A stretch of DNA of 11,323 nt, taken from positions 1 to 11,323 of the forward strand of contig JAIFNM010000283.1 of NCBI GenBank assembly GCA_020047725.1, read 5' to 3'. Every line of letters starts with the position of its first letter. The first letter of the stretch is position 1. This document shows, piece after piece, positions 1 through 7,558 of the stretch. The stretch is from Betaproteobacteria bacterium (lineage in GTDB: Bacteria; Pseudomonadota; Gammaproteobacteria; Burkholderiales; Rhodocyclaceae). The position numbers and the translations under genes are program-made. A model generated the notes under the pieces. It did no database searches. It was not told the DNA's origin and worked only from the letters and a program-made list of their open reading frames with translations.

Positions 1-613
1 CAAGACGGCGCCAGACACTCCCCATTTCGAGACCGATTACACCGGCACCGATAATCGCCAGCTTTTTGGGCACAGCGTCGATATCCAGCGCGCCAGCGTT
101 GTCGCAAACGATCTTGTTATCCACCGTGATCCCGGGTAGATGGCGTGCCCTCGAACCGGTCGCTATGATTACCTGTTTGGCTTCGACAATTTCCTCGCCG
201 ACCTTGACTTGCCATCCACCTTCACACTGAGCAACAAATGAGCCGAGACCATTCAACAGGGTAACCTTGTTTTTCTTGAACAAGCCCTTGATGCCGCTGG
301 TAAGTTGATTGACGATGGTGTTCTTGCGACCGATCATCGTCGGCACGTCTATCTTCGGCGTCCCTACGGAAATACCCTGTGCGGCAAATCCGTGGCTGGC
401 TTCTTCAAACAAGTGCGAGGTATGCAGCAACGCCTTGGACGGAATACAGCCAACATTCAGACAGGTGCCGCCAAGTCGCGGCTCACCTTTCGGATCAGCG
501 TACGGATTTGATTCGCAACAGGCCACATTGAAACCGAGCTGAGCCGCGCGGATGGCACCCACGTAGCCACCTGGGCCACCACCGATAACAAGCACATCAA
601 ATTGTCTGGACAT
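1..613 (-). CDS. lpdA: Dihydrolipoamide dehydrogenase (E3 of 2-oxoglutarate dehydrogenase), C-terminus beyond window
   Basis: This is the N-terminal 204 codons of the FAD flavoprotein that reoxidises dihydrolipoyl groups on SucB and passes electrons to NAD+. The protein opens with an FAD-binding Rossmann motif, GGGPGG at residues 11-16. The redox-active disulfide motif GGTCLNVGCIPSK follows, with Cys51 and Cys56. An ATG motif lies at 151-153, and the second (NAD-binding) Rossmann motif GAGVIG at 189-194, just before the edge. There is no N-terminal lipoyl domain, unlike many E3 proteins tied to pyruvate dehydrogenase, and the NPYADPKGEPRLGG stretch before the first Cys is typical of the betaproteobacterial OGDH-type E3. 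The ATG at 613 follows an AGAG Shine-Dalgarno-like sequence and lies 34 bp after sucB, so it is probably co-transcribed with sucAB. The gene is open to the left edge, with the dimerisation domain and the rest of the NAD domain outside the window. Confidence 0.95.
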   Translation of the reverse strand, partial: MSRQFDVLVIGGGPGGYVGAIRAAQLGFNVACCESNPYADPKGEPRLGGTCLNVGCIPSKALLHTSHLFEEASHGFAAQGISVGTPKIDVPTMIGRKNTIVNQLTSGIKGLFKKNKVTLLNGLGSFVAQCEGGWQVKVGEEIVEAKQVIIATGSRARHLPGITVDNKIVCDNAGALDIDAVPKKLAIIGAGVIGLEMGSVWRRL

Positions 614-647
614 AGTTCTCTGTGTTGAATGAGGTTAATTGTTCGTA

Positions 648-1919
648 TCAAACGCCGAGCAGCATGCGTGCCGGATCTTCAAGCGCTTCCTTCATCATCA
701 CCAGACCAAGCACCGCTTCACGGCCGTCGATGATGCGGTGGTCATAAGACATGGCGAGATAGTTGATCGGGCGAACCACAACCTGGCCATTCTCGACCAC
801 GGCACGATCCTTGGTGGCATGGATGCCGAGAATTGCCGACTGCGGCGGGTTGATGATCGGCGTCGACAGCATTGAGCCGAAAACACCGCCATTCGAGATC
901 GAGAAGGTTCCGCCAGTCAGGTCCTCCATCGACAGCTTGCCGTCCTTGGCCTTCTGTCCAAATTCACCGATCTTCTTCTCGATGTCCGCTATGCTCATCT
1001 GGTCGGCATCGCGCAGGATCGGAACAACCAGGCCGCGCGGGCTGCCGACAGCAACCCCGATGTCGATATAGCCGTGATAGACGATATCGTTGCCATCCAC
1101 CGAAGCGTTGATGATCGGGAACTTCTGCAGCGCGGCCACGGCGGCCTTGACGAAAAAGCCCATGAAGCCGAGGCGTACGCCATGCGCTTTCTCGAATTTC
1201 TCGCCGTACTGCTTGCGCAATGCCATGACCGGCGCCATGTTGACCTCGTTGAACGTGGTCAGAATGGCATTGGTAGACTGCGACTGAACCAGCCGCTCGG
1301 CCACGCGTGCGCGCAGGCGGGACATCGGCACACGCTGTTCAGGACGATCACCAAGCGCAATCGAAACGGACGGCGCTGGTGCCAGTGTCGATACTGACGG
1401 CACTGGCACCGAAGCAGGTTTCGGAGCGTGCGCTACTACGGGTGCGGGAACTGCCACTTGAGGCTGGGCAACCGCGAGCGCATCCGCCTTGGTTACGCGG
1501 CCACCGCGACCGCTACCCGCCACGTTGGCTGCCTGTACACCCTTCTCGTCAAGTATCTTGCGCGCTGAGGGCATGGCGACCCCGGACGCTGATTTTGATA
1601 CTGGAGAAGGCGCAGGCGCCGGTACTGGTGCCACTGGCGCTTCCTTAGTCGCAGGAGCGGATGACACAACTGTAGCGGACGCCTCGGTATCAATACGGGC
1701 AATGAGTTCGTCAGCTGCGACCGTATCTCCATTCCGCTTGAGGATTTCCACCAACACACCGCTCATCGGTGCTGGAAGTTCAAGAACGACCTTGTCAGTC
1801 TCGATGTCGATCAGGTTTTCGTCTCTCGATACGGCTTCGCCGACCTTCTTGTGCCAGGTTACGAGGGTCGCTTCAGCGACTGACTCTGACAGCTGTGGAA
1901 CTTTGACGTCGATGATCAT
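648..1919 (-). CDS. sucB: Dihydrolipoyllysine succinyltransferase (E2 of 2-oxoglutarate dehydrogenase)
   Basis: E2 forms the core of the 2-oxoglutarate dehydrogenase complex and transfers succinyl from lipoyl-lysine to CoA in the cytoplasm. The 423-residue protein shows the full E2 layout. A single lipoyl domain spans about 1-77, with the lipoylated lysine at K43 in ETDKVVLE. An Ala/Pro-rich linker runs to about 114, then a peripheral subunit-binding domain (about 115-149, AMPSARKIL...GRGGRVTKADAL) that docks E1/E3. A second Ala/Pro/Val linker reaches about 192, followed by the acyltransferase domain to the C-terminus. The catalytic motif HRIIDG has His394 and Asp398. One lipoyl domain and SucB-like length favour succinyltransferase over acetyltransferase, and the neighbours sucA and lpd confirm it. 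The ATG has a GGAG ribosome site seven bases upstream, and only 12 bp separate it from the sucA stop, so the two form an operon. Confidence 0.97.
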   Translation of the reverse strand: MIIDVKVPQLSESVAEATLVTWHKKVGEAVSRDENLIDIETDKVVLELPAPMSGVLVEILKRNGDTVAADELIARIDTEASATVVSSAPATKEAPVAPVPAPAPSPVSKSASGVAMPSARKILDEKGVQAANVAGSGRGGRVTKADALAVAQPQVAVPAPVVAHAPKPASVPVPSVSTLAPAPSVSIALGDRPEQRVPMSRLRARVAERLVQSQSTNAILTTFNEVNMAPVMALRKQYGEKFEKAHGVRLGFMGFFVKAAVAALQKFPIINASVDGNDIVYHGYIDIGVAVGSPRGLVVPILRDADQMSIADIEKKIGEFGQKAKDGKLSMEDLTGGTFSISNGGVFGSMLSTPIINPPQSAILGIHATKDRAVVENGQVVVRPINYLAMSYDHRIIDGREAVLGLVMMKEALEDPARMLLGV

Positions 1920-1931
1920 GTTGACTCCGAA

Positions 1932-4772
1932 TTAAGCGGGATTGTATGGCCCGATTTCGCCCAGTGCGGACTCGATCAGCGCTTTTTGTTGTGCGTTGTG
2001 CTTACTGTAATACCCCGCTGCCGGGGACGGAGACGCCGGACGCGAGACCAACAACAGATGCTGTTTGCTGTTGAATGAACGATCCAGATGCTGCCGCGAA
2101 GCAATCCAGTACCATGCCCCCTGATTACGCGGTTCTTCCTGGCACCAGACAATCTCGGTAGCTTTCGGGTACTTCGCGAGTTCGGCCGCAAATGCTTCCC
2201 GCGGGAAGGGGTAGAACTGCTCAAGCCGGGCAATCGCGATGTTGGTGATGTTCTTCGCGCGACGCGCTGCAATGAGCTCGTAGTAGACCTTGCCAGAACA
2301 GAAGATGACACGCGTCACTTTCTTGGCATCAAGCGCATCCACTTCGCCGATCACTGGCTTGAACTCGCCCTTGGCGATTTCATCCATGGTTGATACGGCG
2401 TCCTTGTGCCGCAGGAGCGACTTTGGTGTAAAAACGATCAGCGGCTTGCGTTGTTTGCGAATCGCCTGTCGACGCAGCATGTGGAAAACCTGGGCCGGTG
2501 TCGATGGCTGGCAAACTTCCATGTTCATTTCGGCGCACAACTGCATGAAACGTTCAATCCGCGCGGAGGAGTGTTCCGGCCCTTGTCCCTCGTAACCATG
2601 CGGCAACAGCAAGACAAGGCCGCAGGCGCGGCCCCATTTGGTCTCGCCGGAGGCGATGAATTGATCGATAACCACCTGTGCCCCGTTGGCGAAATCGCCA
2701 AACTGTGCTTCCCAGATCACAAGCTCATACGGATTTGAAGTGGCATAGCCGTATTCAAATGCCAGCACGGCTTCTTCAGACAAAACCGAGTCGAAACACT
2801 GGAATGTCGCTTGTTTTTCCTGAAGCTTGGCCAGAGGACTGTAGTCACCTTCGTCCCAGGTCTCGCGGTGCTGGTCGTGCAGCACCGCATGACGGTGGAA
2901 GAAGGTGCTGCGCCCCACGTCCTCACCTGAAACGCGAATGCCATAGCCGGAGACCAGCAGTGATGCGTAAGCAAGATTCTCGGCCATACCCCAATCAAAA
3001 GGAATACTGCCCAAGCCCATCAGGCGACGGTCATCAATGATTTTCTTGACACGGCTATGCAGGGTAAAGTTTTCAGGGATCGAGGCCAGGCGTTCGGAAA
3101 GGCGTCTAATTTCCTTGACTGGAACAGTGGTATCGCAGTTCTCAATGTACTTTTTCGGCAGGAAAGGTGACCAGTCAATCACAATAGGATTGGTGTAGCC
3201 GGCAATAACCGGGTTGTAGAGCAACTCACCGCGATCCAGGTGGTCACGGTAATCCTGAATCATGTCGTCCGGTCCAACTCCTGTCAGCACACCTTCAGCA
3301 ACCAGTTTGTCCGCATAAAGTTTACGTGTTCCGGGATGGGCGGCAATGCGCTTGTACATCAGCGGTTGCGTGACCATCGGTTCATCTTGTTCGTTGTGAC
3401 CAAGCTTACGGAAACAATAGATGTCGACCACGACATCCTTCCTGAATTCCTGACGGAATTCCATGGCCAGACGCGTTACAAACGCCACGGCTTCCGGGTC
3501 ATCACCATTGACGTGAAAGATGGGTGCATCCGCCATCTTGAAAATGGCCGTGCAATAGGGTGACGAACGATAGTCACGGGGATCAGAAGTGGTGAAGCCG
3601 ATCTGGTTGTTAACCACGATGTGTACCGTACCGCCCGTTCCATAGCCACGGGTCTGCGCGAAATTGAGCATTTCCTGGTTAACACCCTGACCGGCAACGG
3701 CGGCATCGCCATGAACAACCACAGGGAGAACCTTCTCGCGACCGTTCTCACCGCGACGAAGCTGGCGCGCGTAAACGGAGCCCGCAACAACGGGGTTGGC
3801 GATTTCCAGATGTGAGGGATTGAAGGCCAGCGTCAAATGGCACGGGCCTCCCGGTGTCGTCACATCGGACGAATAGCCCAGGTGATATTTGACATCACCG
3901 GAGGTCAAATCCTGCGGCTTTTTGCCTTCAAATTCGTCAAACAACATTGACGGCTCTTTGCCCAGCGTGTTGACCAGTACGTTGAGACGACCGCGGTGCG
4001 CCATGCCAACAACAATGTCATCCACCCCCAAACCACCGGCAACGCGAATTAATTCATCCATTGCAACAATCAGGGCCTCGCCGCCTTCCAGCGAGAACCG
4101 CTTCTGACCAACGTAGCGGGTATGCAGATAGCGCTCAAGCGTCTCTGCAGCCGTCAAACGCTCAAGGAAACGCAGTTTCTGGGACGACGTGTAAGTGCTC
4201 TTGGCACGGATGGGCTCGATGCGTGCTTGCACCCAGCGACGCTCGTTGATGTTGTTGATGTACATGTACTCAACACCGATCGAATTGCAGTAGGTTTCCT
4301 TCAATGCATCGAGAATTTGCCCAAAGGTAGCGCGCTCGGAAACCCCCTTGAACGACCCGGCGTTAAATATCGTGTTGATATCGGCATCGGTTAGTCCGTA
4401 GAACGAAGGCTCCAGTTCGTTGACTACCGGCCGCGCCTCACGTTTGAGCGGATCAAGGTTGGCCCAACGCGTTCCCAAGGTGCGGTAAGCGCTGATCAGC
4501 TGCAATACGCTGACCTGCTTCTTGTCGTCCACCGGCCGCGTGGCCGCGAAACGGTAGCCACCTTTCATCGCCTGGTCTGCAAAGGCGTGGACCACCGGTA
4601 GATGCGGTACGTCACGCGCAACCGAACTGGGCAGCTGAGCCAGCTTGTCAAAATAATCTCGCCACTCACCGGGAACTGCGGCGGGGTTGTCAAGATAGTT
4701 TTCGTACAACTCCTCGACAAAGGGAGCGTTGCCGCCGAAGAGGAGGGAATTTCCGAACAGCTGATTCATCAT
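1932..4772 (-). CDS. sucA: 2-oxoglutarate dehydrogenase E1 component
   Basis: This thiamine-diphosphate enzyme decarboxylates 2-oxoglutarate and succinylates the SucB lipoyl group, the committed step to succinyl-CoA. At 946 residues it has normal length for the SucA/OdhA family. An N-terminal E2-docking segment (NSLLFGGNAPFVEELYENYL, about 8-27) precedes the ThDP domain. Active-site histidines corresponding to E. coli H260 and H298 are visible as H259 in GMAHRGRLNVL and H297 in VKYHLGY. The Mg-ThDP motif starts at G355-D356 (HGDAAVAGQG) and ends at N388-N389 (VVNNQIGF). The C-terminal transketolase-like pyrimidine-binding domain follows with no frame break. Two ATG codons in tandem (4772 and 4769) can serve as start; neither has a strong Shine-Dalgarno sequence, only an AGG about 12 bases upstream. 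The gene lies 106 bp downstream of gltA behind an intrinsic terminator, so it may have its own promoter, though none is obvious in that gap. Confidence 0.97.
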   Translation of the reverse strand: MMNQLFGNSLLFGGNAPFVEELYENYLDNPAAVPGEWRDYFDKLAQLPSSVARDVPHLPVVHAFADQAMKGGYRFAATRPVDDKKQVSVLQLISAYRTLGTRWANLDPLKREARPVVNELEPSFYGLTDADINTIFNAGSFKGVSERATFGQILDALKETYCNSIGVEYMYINNINERRWVQARIEPIRAKSTYTSSQKLRFLERLTAAETLERYLHTRYVGQKRFSLEGGEALIVAMDELIRVAGGLGVDDIVVGMAHRGRLNVLVNTLGKEPSMLFDEFEGKKPQDLTSGDVKYHLGYSSDVTTPGGPCHLTLAFNPSHLEIANPVVAGSVYARQLRRGENGREKVLPVVVHGDAAVAGQGVNQEMLNFAQTRGYGTGGTVHIVVNNQIGFTTSDPRDYRSSPYCTAIFKMADAPIFHVNGDDPEAVAFVTRLAMEFRQEFRKDVVVDIYCFRKLGHNEQDEPMVTQPLMYKRIAAHPGTRKLYADKLVAEGVLTGVGPDDMIQDYRDHLDRGELLYNPVIAGYTNPIVIDWSPFLPKKYIENCDTTVPVKEIRRLSERLASIPENFTLHSRVKKIIDDRRLMGLGSIPFDWGMAENLAYASLLVSGYGIRVSGEDVGRSTFFHRHAVLHDQHRETWDEGDYSPLAKLQEKQATFQCFDSVLSEEAVLAFEYGYATSNPYELVIWEAQFGDFANGAQVVIDQFIASGETKWGRACGLVLLLPHGYEGQGPEHSSARIERFMQLCAEMNMEVCQPSTPAQVFHMLRRQAIRKQRKPLIVFTPKSLLRHKDAVSTMDEIAKGEFKPVIGEVDALDAKKVTRVIFCSGKVYYELIAARRAKNITNIAIARLEQFYPFPREAFAAELAKYPKATEIVWCQEEPRNQGAWYWIASRQHLDRSFNSKQHLLLVSRPASPSPAAGYYSKHNAQQKALIESALGEIGPYNPA

Positions 4773-4845
4773 GGCAGTTGCCTGTGGTCAGGTTTTCTTG
4801 GACATGCGCCGCAAGTGCGGCAATGGAGAGCAGGAAGCCGAAAGG

Positions 4846-4870
4846 AAAAAGCGGTGGATATCTCCACCGC
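4846..4870 (-). terminator. Intrinsic terminator after gltA
   Basis: Read on the minus strand, the sequence forms an 8-bp perfect stem, GCGGTGGA / TCCACCGC, closed by a GATA tetraloop and followed at once by TTTTT. It starts eight bases after the gltA stop codon. There is no matching T-run on the plus-strand side, so it acts in the gltA direction. It should end or sharply reduce transcription before sucA. Confidence 0.85.
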
Positions 4871-4878
4871 CTTCTTGC

Positions 4879-6180
4879 TTAGTCTTCGCGATGGTGGATC
4901 GGCGGAACGTCGCGGAATGGCGTCCCGACGTAGAGTTGGCGGGGACGACCGATTTTGAATTCGGGATCGGAGATCATTTCCTCCCACTGCACCATCCAGC
5001 CAACCGTACGGGCCAGCGCAAAAATGCAGGTAAACATCGAGGTCGGAATGCCGATGGCCTTCTGGACGATACCCGAATAGAAATCGACGTTCGGATAGAG
5101 TTTCTTCTCAATGAAGTAGTCGTCTTCCAGGGCGATTTTTTCCAGCTCCATCGCCAGTTTGAACAGGCGGTCATTCTCTAGGCCCTGTTCCTTCAATACA
5201 TCAGCGCAAATACCGCGCATCAACTTGGCGCGCGGATCGAAGTTTTTGTAGACCCGGTGTCCAAAGCCCATCAGCTTGAAGGTGTCGTTCTTGTCTTTGG
5301 CGCGCTTGATGTACTCAGGAACACGCGACACATCACCGATTTCTTCGAGCATCTTTAGACAAGCCTCGTTGGCACCGCCATGCGCCGGCCCCCACAGACA
5401 ACCCATTCCCGCCGAAATGCAGGCATACGGATTGGCGCCGGACGAACCCGCCAGGCGAACGGTCGACGTTGAGGCATTCTGCTCGTGATCTGCATGCAGG
5501 GTAAAGATGGTATCGAGCGCGTGCACCAGAACCGGATTGGGTTTGTACTCCTCGCAGGGCGTACCGAACATCATGTGCATGAAGTTGGCCGTGTACCCCA
5601 GATCATTGCGCGGATACATGAAAGGCTCACCCATCGAGTACTTGTAGGCCAGCGCAACGATGGTTGGCAACTTGGCCACAATGCGATTGAAGCTGACATT
5701 GCGGTGCGCGGCATCGGAAAAGTCTTCTGCATCATGATAAAACGCCGAAAGCGCACCAACCACACCGACCATCACAGCCATCGGATGTGCGTCACGACGG
5801 AAGCCCTGATAGAACTTCGCCATCTGCTCATGCACCATGGTGTGTTTCTTGATGATAGAAACGAAATCCCGCTTTTCCTCGGCATTCGGCAAGTCACCGT
5901 GTTTCAGCAGGTAGGCCACATCGAGAAAGTTGCAATGCTGCGCCAGTTGCTCAATCGGATAGCCACGATAAAGGAGTTCGCCCTTGTCGCCATCAATATA
6001 GGTGATTTTTGATTTGCAGGAAGCAGTGGACAGGAAACCAGAATCATACGTAAACAGACCGGTCCTGGCTCCCAAGGTGCGAATATCGATACAGTCATTG
6101 CCATGTACTGGCGTCATTATCGAAAAATCAACAGGATCATGCCCTTCAATAGTCAACGTTGCCTTGCGTTCGCTTGCCAT
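4879..6180 (-). CDS. gltA: Type II citrate synthase
   Basis: Citrate synthase condenses acetyl-CoA and oxaloacetate to citrate, the entry step of the TCA cycle. The 433-residue protein has the length of the hexameric, NADH-regulated proteobacterial type (E. coli 427), including the N-terminal extra domain that shorter type I enzymes lack. The catalytic triad is intact: H267 in LWGPAHGGANEA, H308 in the family signature GFGHRVYKNFDPRA, and D366 in NVDFYSGI. The HADHEQNAST segment at 229-238 is also diagnostic. The ATG at 6180 has a GGAGA ribosome-binding sequence at ideal spacing. It lies 66 bp after sdhE in the same direction, the usual betaproteobacterial arrangement. A terminator follows closely, separating it from sucA. 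NADH inhibition is expected from family membership, not shown here. Confidence 0.98.
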   Translation of the reverse strand: MASERKATLTIEGHDPVDFSIMTPVHGNDCIDIRTLGARTGLFTYDSGFLSTASCKSKITYIDGDKGELLYRGYPIEQLAQHCNFLDVAYLLKHGDLPNAEEKRDFVSIIKKHTMVHEQMAKFYQGFRRDAHPMAVMVGVVGALSAFYHDAEDFSDAAHRNVSFNRIVAKLPTIVALAYKYSMGEPFMYPRNDLGYTANFMHMMFGTPCEEYKPNPVLVHALDTIFTLHADHEQNASTSTVRLAGSSGANPYACISAGMGCLWGPAHGGANEACLKMLEEIGDVSRVPEYIKRAKDKNDTFKLMGFGHRVYKNFDPRAKLMRGICADVLKEQGLENDRLFKLAMELEKIALEDDYFIEKKLYPNVDFYSGIVQKAIGIPTSMFTCIFALARTVGWMVQWEEMISDPEFKIGRPRQLYVGTPFRDVPPIHHRED

Positions 6181-6223
6181 AAAATTCTCCGATCAGGTTT
6201 TTGAGTCACACGATCCAACTAAA

Positions 6224-6239
6224 GCCCCGATACTGGGGC
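6224..6239 (-). terminator. Weak hairpin between sdhE and gltA, possible attenuator
   Basis: A 5-bp GC stem (GCCCC / GGGGC) with a six-base loop lies in the 66-bp gap after sdhE. Read on the minus strand it is followed only by TTTAG, which is too short a T-run for an efficient terminator. It could attenuate readthrough, mark an mRNA processing point, or have no role. Confidence 0.35.
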
Positions 6240-6246
6240 ACTTCCC

Positions 6247-6501
6247 TTACTTTAATCTTACGTTCCGCATCAAAGCCACAACCTCGGCCTGCGCCGAATC
6301 AGCACATTCTTTTTTGCCGGTAATCAGAGGCCAAAGATCAAGATCTTCCATATCCGCAAGCATGACAAATGCCGCAGACTGTTCCGGTGTCAAGGTCGAA
6401 AAATGCTTCTCAAGGAATCCCCCGAGGAGCAAATCCATCTCCGCCAGCGCACGGTGCGTGCAACGCCAGCGCAAACGATTCAATTCTGAGTTGGCATCCA
6501 T
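6247..6501 (-). CDS. sdhE: FAD assembly factor SdhE (YgfY/DUF339 family)
   Basis: SdhE is a small cytoplasmic protein that promotes covalent attachment of FAD to SdhA and, in some bacteria, FrdA. The 84-residue product has family length and the family pattern: an N-terminal RLRWRC block, the DLLLGGFL helix, and the conserved DMEDLDLWPLITGK segment near residues 50-63. The RGxxE motif needed for function in E. coli reads R17-A18-L19-A20-E21 here, so the glycine is replaced by alanine while Arg and Glu remain. The ATG at 6501 sits behind a very strong AGGGAGGG ribosome site. It heads the gene row leading to gltA. In relatives sdhCDAB lies directly upstream, but here a regulator gene does, with 182 bp between. 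That leaves sdhE apart from its usual client. Confidence 0.93.
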   Translation of the reverse strand: MDANSELNRLRWRCTHRALAEMDLLLGGFLEKHFSTLTPEQSAAFVMLADMEDLDLWPLITGKKECADSAQAEVVALMRNVRLK

Positions 6502-6640
6502 TAAACCCTCCCTATGAGCGTTATCAGCTCTTTATTTATCGAGTTCTTATTCTATTTAAAGATGTTGTCATCGACATTTTTCAAAAAAGACGCGATGTAA
6601 AACATGGCCACTCTGACCAACAACACCTGCTAAAGTTCAA

Positions 6641-6653
6641 GCATGTGACATGC
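6641..6653. repeat. Inverted repeat GCATGT-G-ACATGC downstream of gntR
   Basis: This is a 6-bp perfect inverted repeat about a single central base. On the plus strand it is followed by GTTTTTT, which resembles a terminator, but no plus-strand gene ends here and the loop would be very tight. On the minus strand it lies shortly after the gntR stop with only a poor T-run. It could be an operator or a weak gntR terminator. Confidence 0.4.
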
Positions 6654-6661
6654 GTTTTTTG

Positions 6662-6671
6662 CGGATATCCG
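6662..6671. repeat. Palindrome CGGATATCCG downstream of gntR
   Basis: This is a perfect 10-bp palindrome, 12 bases past the gntR stop on the minus strand. Its GGATATCC core recurs at 7507-7514 in the gntR/mdh promoter region. It is a possible protein-binding site, but chance is not excluded. Confidence 0.3.
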
Positions 6672-6683
6672 GCGCACAGCACA

Positions 6684-7442
6684 TCATCCCAACTCATTGT
6701 GATAGTGGAAATCATGAGTTGAATAAAACCCCCGGCGCCATTCCACGGGCTTGTTGGCGTAAGTAAAGGTAACCCGTTCAACAAGCAGCAAGGGACTTCC
6801 TTCAGCGACATCAAGCAGATCCGAACTTACTCTGTCAGCAGCTACGGCTCGCAAACGTTCATCTGCACGAATCATGCGTACGCCATAACGATTTTCAAAC
6901 AGACTGTACAACGACGTCCCCCCCGACTTGAGAACATCCATTGTCAGGTCGGGAAACAGCTCGCCGGGCAGATAGATTTCATCAAAAACGGCGGGGTGAT
7001 CGCCAAACCGCAACAGCCTTCGAATGATGATGATCGGCGCCCCCGGTTCCAGAGCGAGGGTACGGGCAACATCGGTCCCGGCCTTTGCGCGCCAGCACTC
7101 CAGAGGAATGCTTTTCAGCGATTTCAACTCACCTTCATTGGCGGCAAGGCGAAGAAAGCGAAAAAATGAACGTGGATCATTGTGTGTCGCTACGAAAGTG
7201 CCTTTGCCCTGACGACGTACCAGAAGATTTTCTGCCGCCATTTCGTCGATGGCCTTGCGTACCGTGCCCTGACTGACTCCAAAACGAGCCGCCAAGTCGG
7301 ACTCGCTGGGAATAACGTCACCCGGCCCCCATTCACCCGACTCAAGACCGCGCGTAATCAGCCCCCTGATTTGCTGATAGAGAGGACTGAAGGTTGGGGA
7401 ATGCATGGCCGAGGGCTTATTCATGGAGATGAATTTCAGCAC
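6684..7442 (-). CDS. GntR-family (HutC/FarR subfamily) transcriptional regulator
   Basis: This is a cytoplasmic DNA-binding regulator. Of 252 residues, about 19-84 form the GntR winged helix-turn-helix (SPLYQQIRGLI, IPSESDLAARFGVSQGTVRKA, LLVRRQGKGTFV), and about 100-245 form a UTRA ligand-binding domain ending in the family's VERVTFTYANKPVEWRRGFY pattern. The chosen start is GTG at 7442, which has a GGA six to eight bases upstream. ATG codons at 7424 and 7406 are possible but lack a ribosome site. It is divergent from mdh, and the same place in related betaproteobacteria is held by a GntR gene next to sdhC, so control of TCA genes is the natural inference. The ligand cannot be read from sequence. 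A palindrome in its own promoter region suggests autoregulation. Confidence 0.9.
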   Translation of the reverse strand: MLKFISMNKPSAMHSPTFSPLYQQIRGLITRGLESGEWGPGDVIPSESDLAARFGVSQGTVRKAIDEMAAENLLVRRQGKGTFVATHNDPRSFFRFLRLAANEGELKSLKSIPLECWRAKAGTDVARTLALEPGAPIIIIRRLLRFGDHPAVFDEIYLPGELFPDLTMDVLKSGGTSLYSLFENRYGVRMIRADERLRAVAADRVSSDLLDVAEGSPLLLVERVTFTYANKPVEWRRGFYSTHDFHYHNELG

Positions 7443-7475
7443 ATTTAATCCATTACGTCCATCCTATTTCAAATA

Positions 7476-7487
7476 TCTTATATAAGA
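7476..7487. promoter_or_regulatory. Perfect palindrome TCTTATATAAGA, candidate GntR operator
   Basis: This 12-bp perfect palindrome lies between the divergent gntR and mdh genes, about 35 bp from the GTG of gntR and 33 bp upstream of the mdh -35 box. Its position and symmetry fit an operator for a dimeric HutC-type repressor, and on the minus strand it contains TATAAG, which could be part of the gntR promoter. Binding is inferred. Confidence 0.5.
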
Positions 7488-7520
7488 CAGAAGATAACTG
7501 AATTTTGGATATCCCGGCAA

Positions 7521-7550
7521 TTGACACTGCCAGACGTTCGCTCTTATGAT
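7521..7550 (+). promoter_or_regulatory. Sigma-70 promoter of mdh
   Basis: A perfect -35 box TTGACA (7521-7526) is followed after 18 bp by TATGAT (7545-7550), a five-of-six match to TATAAT. Transcription would start near 7557, giving an mdh leader of about 95 bases. It is the clearest promoter in the window. Confidence 0.8.
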
Positions 7551-7558
7551 TCCAAATT

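Larger units (their letters stand above)
6502..6683 (-). promoter_or_regulatory. AT-rich leader of sdhE, probable promoter region
   Basis: These 182 bp between the gntR stop and sdhE start hold no gene. The half near sdhE is AT-rich, with several TAAATA/TAGAAT-like hexamers, and must supply the promoter of sdhE-gltA if gntR readthrough does not. I could not choose one convincing -35/-10 pair. It also holds the imperfect palindrome TCTATTTAAAGA (6551-6562) and two perfect palindromic elements listed separately. I see no remnant of sdhC or sdhB coding sequence. Confidence 0.45.

Noticed and set aside
1370..1660. Repetitive-looking GC-rich stretch in sucB
   Set aside because: It encodes the Ala/Pro/Val flexible linkers of the E2 protein; the repetition follows from amino acid composition and is not a DNA repeat element.
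1489..1935. Plus-strand frame rich in Thr/Ala/Gly opposite sucB
   Set aside because: The composition is the antisense image of the Ala/Pro linkers of SucB, not an independent protein.
5485..6517. Plus-strand open frames of 170-175 codons opposite gltA and sdhE
   Set aside because: They are antisense to two clearly identified genes, have no family features, and are typical shadow frames in GC-biased coding DNA.
6641..6660. GCATGTGACATGC followed by GTTTTTT as a plus-strand terminator
   Set aside because: No plus-strand gene ends there, and a one-base loop is not workable without opening the stem to five pairs, so I list it only as an inverted repeat.
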